Assembly: GCA_964629015.1 (NCBI GenBank) | Contig: CAZVMN010000011.1 | Span: 62,001 to 126,000, forward strand | Direction: 5' to 3' | Length of the DNA: 64,000 nt | Source of the DNA: Oceanococcus sp964629015 | GTDB taxonomy: Bacteria; Pseudomonadota; Gammaproteobacteria; Nevskiales; Oceanococcaceae | Shown: in pieces, positions 50,453-58,883 of the stretch | How positions within the stretch are numbered: the first letter of the stretch is position 1 | How the letters are laid out: each line of letters opens with the position of its first letter | Position numbers and translations under genes: made by a program | The notes under the pieces: model-generated | What the model was told of the DNA's origin: nothing | The model's input: only the letters and a program-made list of their open reading frames with translations | Databases searched by the model: none

Positions 50453-51282
50453 GGGCGAATCTCTTGGGCAACCACCTGGTGCGCCTCATCAATGCTACGA
50501 ACCACGTTCGCACGCAATGGCAAGCTGTCCAGCGCATGCTCGGTGAGGCGTTGGTAGTGCTGGATGAATCGTTGCAGCTGCGATTCATTCATCAGACGGT
50601 TGTTGCCGGAGGTGCTCGCGGCGGCAGTTTCCGCCTCTTGCTGGCGTCTCCAGTTCAGTACAGCCGACCATCCCGGAATCTTCAGATAGAGCAGGGCGTC
50701 GAGTTGCCCAAACAATTTCGGATAGTGCTCGCTGAGTTGCTGGTTGACCCAGCGGCGCCAGCGGCCATCGGCGTCTTCATTGCGCTCCAGTTCGTTGACG
50801 GCGGTGTGAAGCGCATCAGGTTCTTGCGCGCCCACGCCCACGCACCAGCCCTCGAAAATTAGCAGGTCCAGAGGCCCTTGCTGGGTGTCCCAGGCACTTG
50901 TTGGATGACGATCATCCTGCGCTTTGTCGAAGCGTGGTAGCTGCAAACTGTCTCCCGAGCCGAGTCGCCTTGCGGCTTCGATGACCTCGCAACCCATGTC
51001 GACATCATGGGTGCCAGGTACGCCGCGTGTTGCTAGCAAAGGATGCACCGATCGTGCCAACTGTTGGCGCTGCGCATGTGTGAGATACAGGTCATCAAGC
51101 GACAACGTTGCGCAGCGCAGGCCGCGGGCTTGAAGCGCGAGAATCAGCTTGCGAGCAAGCGTCGACTTGCCGGACCCCTGTGATCCACAAACCCCCAGAA
51201 CAAAGCAGCCTGGGTGGTTCTCAATGCGCAACTGCAACCAATCGAGCAGGGCGGCGTCATAGTCTTCGGGCAATTCGAGCAT
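50449..51282 (-). CDS. Glycerate kinase, GLYK/P-loop type
   Basis: A 277-residue P-loop kinase of the plant-type D-glycerate 3-kinase family. The nucleotide loop is GVCGSQGSGKSTLA, followed by LSLDDLYLTHAQR, GVPGTHDVDMG and IFEGWCVGVGAQ, all typical. It converts glycerate to 3-phosphoglycerate, the acceptor for the downstream glucosyl-3-phosphoglycerate synthase, and salvages glycerate released by the phosphorylase. It is the first gene of the operon; the 137-base gap to the divergent lipoprotein gene must hold the promoter. Confidence 0.9.
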   Translation of the reverse strand: MLELPEDYDAALLDWLQLRIENHPGCFVLGVCGSQGSGKSTLARKLILALQARGLRCATLSLDDLYLTHAQRQQLARSVHPLLATRGVPGTHDVDMGCEVIEAARRLGSGDSLQLPRFDKAQDDRHPTSAWDTQQGPLDLLIFEGWCVGVGAQEPDALHTAVNELERNEDADGRWRRWVNQQLSEHYPKLFGQLDALLYLKIPGWSAVLNWRRQQEAETAAASTSGNNRLMNESQLQRFIQHYQRLTEHALDSLPLRANVVRSIDEAHQVVAQEIRP

Positions 51283-51419
51283 GCTTTACTCTAACCTCAG
51301 GTCCGCTTGGCGTCGCCCTGCGCGGATGCAAATGACCCAGATGTTCAAGATAAAGTCATCGCAGCGCCACAGACCACGCGTTATCATCGGGACACTATTT
51401 TTTACCACGAGACAATGAC

Positions 51420-52337
51420 ATGCGGATCGGTGTGAAGACGAGCATCGTGATTTTGGCCGGCGCTTTGATGGTGGGCTGTGGAAGCTCCGACAACGAAGCA
51501 GGCCCTTCGATCAATGATGCGCGCGCGCCAGCACCGCTGGATTCCGCCAGCGACGTGGCCATCGCGGCGAGTTACATCAACGTGGTTTCGGTCATCAACA
51601 GCGGCGTGGCCGATCTGGGTGATTTCAATCCGCTGATTGCTCGCAAGCTCTACATAGCGGGCAGCAAACTCCGCGTGGAAGACAGCTGCGACGCCAACAA
51701 TGGCAGTTTTGTTTATGACGATACGACCGCCGACGAAACCGTGCGCATCGAATTTCGTGGCTGTCGCCTGGATGGCGCCGTGCTTGATGGCACGCTGACG
51801 TTGCAATGTTTGGCCGGCAGTTTCGATGACGAATCCTGCGTGAACGAGCGTGTGACCTTTGGCGCGAACGGGGGCGAAGTCAGCGTTGTGGAGGCCGGAG
51901 AAAGCTTTCGCATCAAAGGCATCTGGGAGTTCAGCGAGGTTGGCGGTTTCGAGACAATTTCGCAGACCCTGGAAGCGCGCCTTGAGAGCGGCGAGGATAT
52001 GCGCGCTGCCTACGTCGCTGACGGTTTCGAAATGGACATCGACTATTCGGGCGGTGGTGATCCGGTCATTTTCGTCAATGGCGAATTGGGTTTGGCTGCC
52101 GAGGGTGCCGATTTCGACTGTGGTTTGGGCGGCACGGTGACCTACAACACGTTGACCCAGATTGGCTTGAATGAAAACGGCGAACCCACCAGTGGCCGTG
52201 TGCGTTTGAACAACGCGGAAAGTCAGGTCGCCATCATCGAGTTTCAGCAAAACGGTGATCTCAGCGTCACTGTGAATGGCGGCACCAGCACCGTTACACG
52301 CGCACAGTACGCCAGTCTATGCGCAGTGAGCGGTTAG
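51420..52337 (+). CDS. Lipoprotein of unknown function
   Basis: A 305-residue lipoprotein with a clear signal (MRIGVKTSIVILAGALMVGC, C20). The mature protein is acidic, lacks obvious membrane segments and is rich in beta-type repeats such as FEMDIDYSGGGDPVIFVNGE. Four or more paired cysteines (SCDANNG, RGCRLDG, LQCLAG, ESCVNE, FDCGLGG) suggest disulfides. I recognise no family. It is divergent from the glucosylglycerate operon and lies nine bases before an SDR gene on the same strand. Confidence 0.75.
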   Translation: MRIGVKTSIVILAGALMVGCGSSDNEAGPSINDARAPAPLDSASDVAIAASYINVVSVINSGVADLGDFNPLIARKLYIAGSKLRVEDSCDANNGSFVYDDTTADETVRIEFRGCRLDGAVLDGTLTLQCLAGSFDDESCVNERVTFGANGGEVSVVEAGESFRIKGIWEFSEVGGFETISQTLEARLESGEDMRAAYVADGFEMDIDYSGGGDPVIFVNGELGLAAEGADFDCGLGGTVTYNTLTQIGLNENGEPTSGRVRLNNAESQVAIIEFQQNGDLSVTVNGGTSTVTRAQYASLCAVSG

Positions 52338-52346
52338 GAGCTCGGT

Positions 52347-53114
52347 ATGGCAAGCGTCTCCGGCAAACGCATATTGATCACGGGCGCGTCCAGTGGGATC
52401 GGTCGCGCGGCCGCCGTTCAGCTTGCGGCGCAAGGTGCTGAGCTGATTCTTGCAGCTCGTCGGGAAGACGAGTTGCAAGCGCTCGCCGATGAGATCCATG
52501 CCGATGGCGGCAAAGCCTCGATTTATCCGGTCGATTTGTCGGACTTCGAGGCGCTGGATGCCTTTGCTGAACAGGTGTTGTCGGATTTTGGTGCCATCGA
52601 TGTGCTGGTCAACAATGCGGGGCGCTCAATTCGCCGCCCGATCACCGAATCGCTTGATCGTTTTCATGATTTTGAGCGCTGCATGCAGATCAACTATTTT
52701 TCTGCGGTGCGTTTGACCTTGAAATTGCTGCCGGCGATGCTCGCCCAGCGCGATGGGCACGTGATCAATGTGCTGACCTGGGGCACGCTGCTGCCGGCGC
52801 CGCGCTTTGCGGCATACGTGGGAAGCAAGATGGCATTGGATGGTTTTTCGCAAAGTCTCGCTTCGGAGTTGCCATCCAAGGGAATTGCGGTGACGACGGT
52901 GCATTACCCGATTGTGCGAACCCCGATGATTGCGCCGACCAAGGCCTACGACAAATTGCCTGGCATGAGTGCCGAGCAGGCCGGTGCGTGGATTGTGAAA
53001 GCGGTCAAAAAACGGCCTTCACGGATTGCCCCGGGTTTTGCCCTGGCGGCAGGTCTCAACTCCTACATTTTCCCCAAGCTGGCCCAGCGTCTTGCTGGGA
53101 AACTACCGGTTTAA
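52347..53114 (+). CDS. Short-chain dehydrogenase/reductase
   Basis: A 255-residue SDR with TGASSGIGRAAAVQLA, strand-2 RR (LAARRED, favouring NADPH), NNAGRSI and active-site YVGSK (Tyr-x3-Lys). The usual catalytic serine position in the NVSS motif reads NVLTWGTL, so threonine or tryptophan stands where serine is expected. A C-terminal GFALAAGLNSYIFPKLAQR resembles acyl-chain reductases such as those of the DltE/retinol-dehydrogenase-like group. Good AGGAG ribosome-binding site overlapping the preceding lipoprotein stop. Substrate unknown. Confidence 0.88.
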   Translation: MASVSGKRILITGASSGIGRAAAVQLAAQGAELILAARREDELQALADEIHADGGKASIYPVDLSDFEALDAFAEQVLSDFGAIDVLVNNAGRSIRRPITESLDRFHDFERCMQINYFSAVRLTLKLLPAMLAQRDGHVINVLTWGTLLPAPRFAAYVGSKMALDGFSQSLASELPSKGIAVTTVHYPIVRTPMIAPTKAYDKLPGMSAEQAGAWIVKAVKKRPSRIAPGFALAAGLNSYIFPKLAQRLAGKLPV

Positions 53115-53125
53115 GTTATGTTGGA

Positions 53126-53224
53126 TTCTGTGACCTGCGTTTTGAAACTGTCAGAGGCCTGGATGGCCGATGACAAGCGATACATGGATGTACTCGAGCG
53201 GGTTTCAAAACGCAGGTCACAGAA
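53126..53224. repeat. 99-bp nested inverted-repeat element
   Basis: Two perfect 23-bp arms, 53126-53148 (starting TTCTGTGACC) and 53202-53224, enclose 53 bases. These contain two further hairpins: TGTCA...TGACA with inner GGCC...GGCC (53149-53175) and TACAT-GG-ATGTA (about 53181-53192). The RNA or single-stranded DNA would fold into a Y-shaped, cloverleaf-like structure. It lies between the SDR and fmdB genes, encodes nothing obvious, and has no transposase nearby. Confidence 0.9.
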
Positions 53225-53294
53225 CTCTCCGGTCAGTATTGAAATTTGCTCCGTCGGCCCCATTTCGACGCCAGTTTGAATCCAGGACATCCTG

Positions 53295-53579
53295 ATGCCG
53301 ATCTACGAATACCGTTGCACCGCATGCGAACATGAGCTTGAGGCTCTTCAGAAAATCAGCGACGCCCCATTGACTCATTGCCCGGCGTGCAACACAGAAA
53401 GCTTGGTGAAAAAAGTCTCTGCAGCGGCGTTTCGCCTCAAAGGTGGCGGTTGGTACGAGACCGATTTCAAAAAGGACGGTAAACGCAACCTGGCTGGGGA
53501 CGCGGGCAAGCCGTCGACCAGTTCCTCGGATGCGTCCAGCGCTGCGAAACCCTCACCCAAGGCGAGCGACGCCGCGTGA
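53295..53579 (+). CDS. FmdB family zinc-ribbon protein
   Basis: A 94-residue protein with the FmdB putative regulatory zinc ribbon, MPIYEYRCTACEHELEALQK, cysteines C8, C11, C29 and C32. The C-terminal half (SSTSSDASS-type, KPSPKAS) is low-complexity and probably flexible. It is the first gene of the conserved fmdB-DUF502-aspS arrangement found in many gamma- and betaproteobacteria. Its stop overlaps the DUF502 start (GTGA). Function of the family is not established. Confidence 0.92.
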   Translation: MPIYEYRCTACEHELEALQKISDAPLTHCPACNTESLVKKVSAAAFRLKGGGWYETDFKKDGKRNLAGDAGKPSTSSSDASSAAKPSPKASDAA

Positions 53580-54211
53580 AATTCACCGGTCTGATGCGCC
53601 GCTGGCTCATCGCCGGATTGCTGGTGTGGTTGCCTTTGGTAGCCACACTGCTGGTGCTTCGACTGGTAGTTGAACTCCTCGACAAGACGCTGGTTCTGTT
53701 GCCCGCGGCTTGGCGCCCGGAGGCGATGTTCGGCGCTGATATACCCGGGCTGGGTATCGTGCTCAGTTTGATCATCGTGCTGGGTACCGGTGCAACGGTG
53801 GCCAATATCATCGGGCGCCGCGTGATCGAGGTCAGCGAAGCGGCGCTGGAACGGATTCCCTTGGTGCGCTCGGTCTATGGCGGGGTCAAGAAGCTGACCG
53901 GCGCGGTGATGTCGGGCGACAGCCAAACCTTCCGCAAAGTGCTGCTGGTGGAATATCCGCGGCGCGACTGCTGGACCTTGGCCTTTCAGACCGCTGATCC
54001 GGCCCGCTCGGTGAGCGAGAAGGCGGGCGACGTGGTCACGGTGTATGTGCCGACCACGCCCAACCCCACCTCGGGCTTCGTGGTTTTTCTGCCGCGCAGC
54101 GATGTGCAGGAGCTCGATATGTCGATCGAAGATGCGCTGCAGTTGATTATGACCCTTGGCGTAGTCACGCCAGAGAAGGCCGCGCTTGAGGCGCGGGCGG
54201 CGAAACCGTAA
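53576..54211 (+). CDS. DUF502 family membrane protein
   Basis: A 211-residue inner-membrane protein with two N-terminal helices (LIAGLLVWLPLVATLLVLRL and LGIVLSLIIVLGTGATVANI) and a cytoplasmic or periplasmic C-terminal domain. RIPLVRSVYGGVKKLTGAVM and TPNPTSGFVVFLPRSDVQEL are hallmark DUF502 sequences. GTG start overlaps the fmdB stop. The family is widespread and almost always next to aspS in this order, but its function is unknown. Confidence 0.93.
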   Translation: MKFTGLMRRWLIAGLLVWLPLVATLLVLRLVVELLDKTLVLLPAAWRPEAMFGADIPGLGIVLSLIIVLGTGATVANIIGRRVIEVSEAALERIPLVRSVYGGVKKLTGAVMSGDSQTFRKVLLVEYPRRDCWTLAFQTADPARSVSEKAGDVVTVYVPTTPNPTSGFVVFLPRSDVQELDMSIEDALQLIMTLGVVTPEKAALEARAAKP

Positions 54212-54242
54212 GCTACCGCGCTTTTTGGCGCAGCATTCCTAC

Positions 54243-56036
54243 ATGTATAGAACACATTACTGTGGCGCGGTTACCGCGGAGCAGATTGACCAGGAAATCA
54301 CCGTTTCAGGTTGGGTCCACCGGCGGCGCGATCACGGCGGTGTGATCTTTGCTGACCTGCGCGATCACAGCGGCTTGTTGCAGGTGGTTTTCGATCCGGA
54401 TGAGCCGGCGCTTTTTGCGGATGCTGAGCGTTTGCGTTCGGAGTTCTGTATCAAAGTCCGGGCGCGTGTGCGCCGCCGTCCGGCAGGCACCGAAAACGTC
54501 GATCTGAGCACGGGTGAGGTTGAGGTTTACGCGCTGTCGATGGACATCCTCAGCCGTTCTGAGCCGGTGCCGTTCCAGCTTGACGAAGATGAGGCCGGTG
54601 AAGAGACCCGGCTGCGTTATCGCTTCCTAGATCTGCGCCGCCCGGTGATGCAGCAGCGCATGCGTTTGCGCGCCAAAGTGATCGGCTATTTGCGCCGTCA
54701 CCTGGAAGACCGTGGTTTCCTGGAAGTCGAAACGCCGGTGCTGACCCGCGCGACGCCCGAAGGTGCGCGCGATTATCTGGTGCCGAGTCGGACCCACCAG
54801 GGTGAGTTTTTCGCCTTGCCGCAGTCGCCACAGCTGTTCAAACAGCTGCTGATGATGGGCGGTTGCGATCTCTACTATCAGGTTGCCCGCTGCTTCCGTG
54901 ACGAGGACTTGCGTGCTGATCGTCAGCCGGAATTCACCCAGCTCGACATCGAGACCTCGTTCCTGAGCGAGGAAGACATCAAGCAGCGCATGGAAAGCAT
55001 GATTCGCGAACTGTTCGCCGATGTCATGGATGTGCAACTGCCGAGCCCGTTCCCGCGGATGTCGTACGCGGAAGCCATGCAGCGCTTCGGCTCGGACAAG
55101 CCGGATCTGCGCAACCCGCTGGAATTGGTCGAAGTGGCAGATTTGATGCAGGGCGTGGAATTCAAGGTGTTCGCTGGTCCTGCTGCCGACCCGGACGGTC
55201 GTGTAGCGGTGATGCGTGTGCCACAAGGTGGTCGCCTGACCCGCAAGGAGATCGACGACTACACCAAGTTTGTGGGGCGTTACGGCGCCAAAGGTTTGGC
55301 CTATATCAAGGTCAATGCCCTGGCGGACGGCCTGGAAGGTTTGCAATCACCGATTCTGAAGTTCCTGCCGGAAGCCACGGTGAAAGGCATATTGGAGCGG
55401 ACTGGTGCTGAAGACGGCGATTTGCTGTTCTTCGGTGCGGACAAAGCCAGCGTGGTGAATGGCGCGCTCGGCGCTTTGCGCCTGGAAGTGGGCAAGGACA
55501 TGGGTTTGACCGCGGACGGCTGGATGCCGTTGTGGGTCGAAGACTGGCCGATGTTTGAATGGGACGCCGACGCCAAACGTTGGCAGGCGCTGCACCACCC
55601 GTTCACCGCGCCGTCCAACCCGCAGCCGGACGCGTTGCGGAACGATCCTGGTAGCGCCATGTCCCAAGCCTATGACATGGTGTTGAACGGCAACGAAATT
55701 GGTGGTGGCTCAGTGCGTATTCACACGGCAGATATGCAACAGGCCGTGTTTGACGTGCTGGGCATCAGCAACGAGGAGGCGCAGGAGAAATTCGGCTTCC
55801 TGCTGAACGCGCTGAAGTATGGGTGTCCGCCGCACGGCGGTATCGCTTTCGGCCTGGATCGCCTGGTCATGTTGATGTGCGGAGCGGAATCCATCCGTGA
55901 CGTCATCGCATTTCCCAAAACCCAGTCCGCAAGCTGCCCACTTACCGACGCTCCAGGTCTGGCCAGTGACGCGCAATTGCGTGAACTGGGCATTCGCCTG
56001 CGGGCCAAAGCGAAGACTGATGAAAGCAACAGCTAA
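54243..56036 (+). CDS. aspS: Aspartyl-tRNA synthetase
   Basis: A 597-residue class II aspartyl-tRNA synthetase, bacterial type. The N-terminal anticodon domain begins THYCGAVTAEQIDQEITVSG. Motif 2 is CFRDEDLRADRQPEFTQLDI, the GAD insertion domain is present (VLRRTGAEDGDLLFFGAD-type region), and motif 3 is GIAFGLDRLVMLMCG. The ATG at 54243 yields the normal start MYRTHYCG. The gene ends inside the start of the next gene by 17 bases. Essential for translation. Confidence 0.98.
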   Translation: MYRTHYCGAVTAEQIDQEITVSGWVHRRRDHGGVIFADLRDHSGLLQVVFDPDEPALFADAERLRSEFCIKVRARVRRRPAGTENVDLSTGEVEVYALSMDILSRSEPVPFQLDEDEAGEETRLRYRFLDLRRPVMQQRMRLRAKVIGYLRRHLEDRGFLEVETPVLTRATPEGARDYLVPSRTHQGEFFALPQSPQLFKQLLMMGGCDLYYQVARCFRDEDLRADRQPEFTQLDIETSFLSEEDIKQRMESMIRELFADVMDVQLPSPFPRMSYAEAMQRFGSDKPDLRNPLELVEVADLMQGVEFKVFAGPAADPDGRVAVMRVPQGGRLTRKEIDDYTKFVGRYGAKGLAYIKVNALADGLEGLQSPILKFLPEATVKGILERTGAEDGDLLFFGADKASVVNGALGALRLEVGKDMGLTADGWMPLWVEDWPMFEWDADAKRWQALHHPFTAPSNPQPDALRNDPGSAMSQAYDMVLNGNEIGGGSVRIHTADMQQAVFDVLGISNEEAQEKFGFLLNALKYGCPPHGGIAFGLDRLVMLMCGAESIRDVIAFPKTQSASCPLTDAPGLASDAQLRELGIRLRAKAKTDESNS

Positions 56037-57699
56037 GCACCTGATTCTGTCCGCCGGCCTCGCGTCGGCGGTGCTCTTTTCCGCCTGCAGCAGCATAGGC
56101 GATGGCAACGGGCCGACCAGCCTGGAGCTTTTCGTCGGTGGCGATTCGGAAAGTGGCGAAATGTTCCGTTGTCAGATCAACACGCCCAGCGCGATTCTGA
56201 CTTTTGACAACGGCACGGCCGCGAACTTCGCCAGTCGCGCTACCTGGACCTCCAGCGATCCGTCGGTGCTCGCTGTCAGCGACGGTGATTTCCCCGCGCC
56301 GGACGGTCAATTCTTCATCAACGGTGTCGCTTTGCCGATCGCGCCGGGGACGGCCACCTTGACCGTCAACTACCTCGATTTCGAGGATTCGATCGACGTC
56401 ACGGTGAGTGAGGTTGACCTCAGTGTGACACCGAAGAATCAGACCTTGATTCAGGGTCAGAGCGTGTTCATGAGCGCCACGGGCATTCTGAATGGACAAA
56501 CCGCTCAGCTGGCAGCGGACTTTTCCAGTCTGGGGCAGTGGAGCGTGGTCGGTGCAGAAGACGACAGCTCGGCCAGTACTATTGACAGCGCCAACGGTCT
56601 GCTCACCGCGCGCGATGATGCAGAAGGTGTCGACCAGATTGAGTTCCGCATCGACTTTTGCGACACCACGGTTGGTGCTGAAGTCAGTGTCCTGAATCAA
56701 ACTTTGCAAACCATCGAACTGGTCCGCGCCGACGATCTTGACACGCCTTTGAACGAGGTCGCGGTGCCGCCGGACGCCAGTGTGGCTCTGCGAGCCATCG
56801 GTCATTTCAGCGGTGGCTTCACCCAGGATATGACCAGCCGCGTGCTGTTCAGCGTTGACGACGAAGATGTCGGGTTTGCCGGCTTGCGAGGTACGGGCGT
56901 CATCACCTCACTGGTCGAGGCTGGCGGCAGCAGCGCGCTGGTGTCAGCAACCTTTGACCCGGATAGTGAGGTTGAGGGCGACGAAACTGTGACACCCGCG
57001 ATCACGCTGAATGTTTTGGACGTGACACTGGATCCGCAGTCGCTGGACATTCAACCCAAAGATGCCCTGATGCTGCAGGGCTCGACCTTGGCTTACAGCG
57101 TGACCGGTCAATTCAGCGGCCCCGATGGTGATGTCACCTGGGATCTCACGCGCGATGTGGTTTGGGCATCCGACGAGCCCGAATTGGCGGCTGTTCTCAA
57201 CACCAACGGTTCGCGTGGCGCGGCGCTCAGCTCGACCACGCAGACCGGTGTGGTTGAAGTGTCAGCCCTGCGTGTGGGGGGGGACGGGCCGGAAGACGCC
57301 CCGCTGACCACCTTGATCGTGGGCAGCGAAGAGCAGGCCGAAGAGGGCGAAGAGATTGAAGTGGCCGAGGTTTATGCCATCAATGTCGAGATTGCTGAGG
57401 GCGAGCCGGTGTCCGGGCAGACCACTGAGCTGCGCGCAATTGCCGATATCGGTATTGGCGAAGCGCAAGCCACCCAGGACATCACCACGCTGGTGGTCTG
57501 GAGCTCATCCGATCCATCGGTTGCCTATGTTGGCAATCAGTCCGGCGGACGGGGTGTCGTCAGCATCTTGTCTGACGCGATGGACCAGAATGTCACGATC
57601 ACAGCGCGCTACTTCAACGAAGCCAAACAGGAACGTGATGTGATCGGCACCATAGAGTTGCTGGTCAATCCCAGCCCCGAGGAGGAGCCCGCCGAGTAA
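56020..57699 (+). CDS. Lipoprotein with bacterial Ig-like (Big_2-type) repeats
   Basis: A 559-residue lipoprotein (MKATAKHLILSAGLASAVLF then SAC, C23). The mature chain contains repeated Big_2-like immunoglobulin domains, each with patterns such as ATWTSSDPSVLAVSDGD and WSSSDPSVAYVGNQSG. It is strongly acidic. Such proteins are surface or periplasmic structural/adhesive modules. The ATG is inside the last six codons of aspS, in another frame, which is unusual for a housekeeping/lipoprotein pair and implies shared transcription. Domain number is estimated at five or six. Confidence 0.85.
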   Translation: MKATAKHLILSAGLASAVLFSACSSIGDGNGPTSLELFVGGDSESGEMFRCQINTPSAILTFDNGTAANFASRATWTSSDPSVLAVSDGDFPAPDGQFFINGVALPIAPGTATLTVNYLDFEDSIDVTVSEVDLSVTPKNQTLIQGQSVFMSATGILNGQTAQLAADFSSLGQWSVVGAEDDSSASTIDSANGLLTARDDAEGVDQIEFRIDFCDTTVGAEVSVLNQTLQTIELVRADDLDTPLNEVAVPPDASVALRAIGHFSGGFTQDMTSRVLFSVDDEDVGFAGLRGTGVITSLVEAGGSSALVSATFDPDSEVEGDETVTPAITLNVLDVTLDPQSLDIQPKDALMLQGSTLAYSVTGQFSGPDGDVTWDLTRDVVWASDEPELAAVLNTNGSRGAALSSTTQTGVVEVSALRVGGDGPEDAPLTTLIVGSEEQAEEGEEIEVAEVYAINVEIAEGEPVSGQTTELRAIADIGIGEAQATQDITTLVVWSSSDPSVAYVGNQSGGRGVVSILSDAMDQNVTITARYFNEAKQERDVIGTIELLVNPSPEEEPAE

Positions 57700-57770
57700 G
57701 CGCGAGTGCGCTGCACGGTGTTTTGGGCGAAAATAGACAGCCGAGCTATCGGCCCCCAAGAGGTGACGCT

Positions 57771-58865
57771 ATGACTGCATCACTTGCCATTCAGGATTTT
57801 GACGCGCTTGACGATGCCAGCTGCGAAGGTCGCATTGTTGCGGCCAAAGCTGCGCTGGGCGAGCGTCTGGCCATTCTCGGTCACCACTATCAGCGTGATG
57901 AGGTTTTCAAACACGCGGATTACTCCGGTGACTCGCTCAAGCTGTCGCGCGAAGCGGCGGAGTCCGACGCGGACTTCATCGTGTTCTGCGGCGTGCATTT
58001 CATGGCGGAAGTTGCGGACATTCTGACCCGTCCGGAGCAGAGCGTGATCCTGCCCGATATGGCGGCCGGTTGTTCGATGGCGGACATGGCCAATCTGGTC
58101 AATGTTGAACGGGCTTGGCGTGAGCTGTCCGAGGTGCTGGACCCGGATGAGTTGGTCACCCCGGTAACCTACATCAACTCGGCAGCTGATCTGAAGGCCT
58201 TCTGTGGCCGACACGGCGGCGTGGTGTGCACGTCCACGAATGCGCGCGGCATCCTCGATTGGGCGTTCAATCAGCGCGAGAAAGTGCTGTTTTTCCCCGA
58301 CCAACATCTGGGCCGCAACACCGGCTTCGGCATGGGCATCCCGCTTGAACAGATGGTCGTGTGGGACTTTGACAAGCCGCAGGGCGGTCTCTCCGTCGAG
58401 CAGATCAAAGCGGCCAAGATCATTTTGTGGAAAGGGTTCTGCTCGGTCCATCAGATGTTCAAGCCGGAACACATCGACCGCTTCCGTGAGCGCGAACCGA
58501 ACGGCAAAGTGATTTCGCATCCGGAAAACAGTTTTGAGGTGTGTCAGAAATCCGATGTGGTGGGTTCCACTGAAGCCATCCTGAAGACTGTGCGCGCGTC
58601 CGAGCCGGGCACCACATGGTTGGTTGGCACCGAGCTCAATCTGGTCAACCGACTGCATCACGAAATGAAGCCCAAAGGCGTCAACGTTCAGTTCATGTCA
58701 CCGGTGGTGTGCATGTGCTCGACGATGTTCCGCACCGATCCACAACATCTGGCCTGGACCTTGGAAAATCTGGTCGCGGGTCAAGTGGTCAACCAGATTC
58801 GTGTTCCTGCCGAAATTGCCGAACCAGCACGTTTGGCGTTGGAACGCATGCTGCAAATTACCTAA
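57771..58865 (+). CDS. nadA: Quinolinate synthase
   Basis: A 364-residue quinolinate synthase, which condenses iminoaspartate with dihydroxyacetone phosphate in NAD synthesis using a 4Fe-4S cluster. Cluster ligands are C101 (AAGCSMADM), C224 (WKGFCSVH) and C314 or C316 (PVVCMCSTMF). LGHHYQRDEVFKHADYSGDS is the conserved N-terminal active-site block. The ATG at 57771 is preceded by an AGAGGTGA-like ribosome-binding site. nadB is not in the window. Confidence 0.97.
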   Translation: MTASLAIQDFDALDDASCEGRIVAAKAALGERLAILGHHYQRDEVFKHADYSGDSLKLSREAAESDADFIVFCGVHFMAEVADILTRPEQSVILPDMAAGCSMADMANLVNVERAWRELSEVLDPDELVTPVTYINSAADLKAFCGRHGGVVCTSTNARGILDWAFNQREKVLFFPDQHLGRNTGFGMGIPLEQMVVWDFDKPQGGLSVEQIKAAKIILWKGFCSVHQMFKPEHIDRFREREPNGKVISHPENSFEVCQKSDVVGSTEAILKTVRASEPGTTWLVGTELNLVNRLHHEMKPKGVNVQFMSPVVCMCSTMFRTDPQHLAWTLENLVAGQVVNQIRVPAEIAEPARLALERMLQIT

Positions 58866-58883
58866 TAGAGAGATTGATCGCCC

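Noticed and set aside
53126..53224. Insertion sequence or tRNA-like gene
   Set aside because: No transposase, no target duplication visible, and no tRNA arm sequences or CCA end. Kept as a repeat element only.
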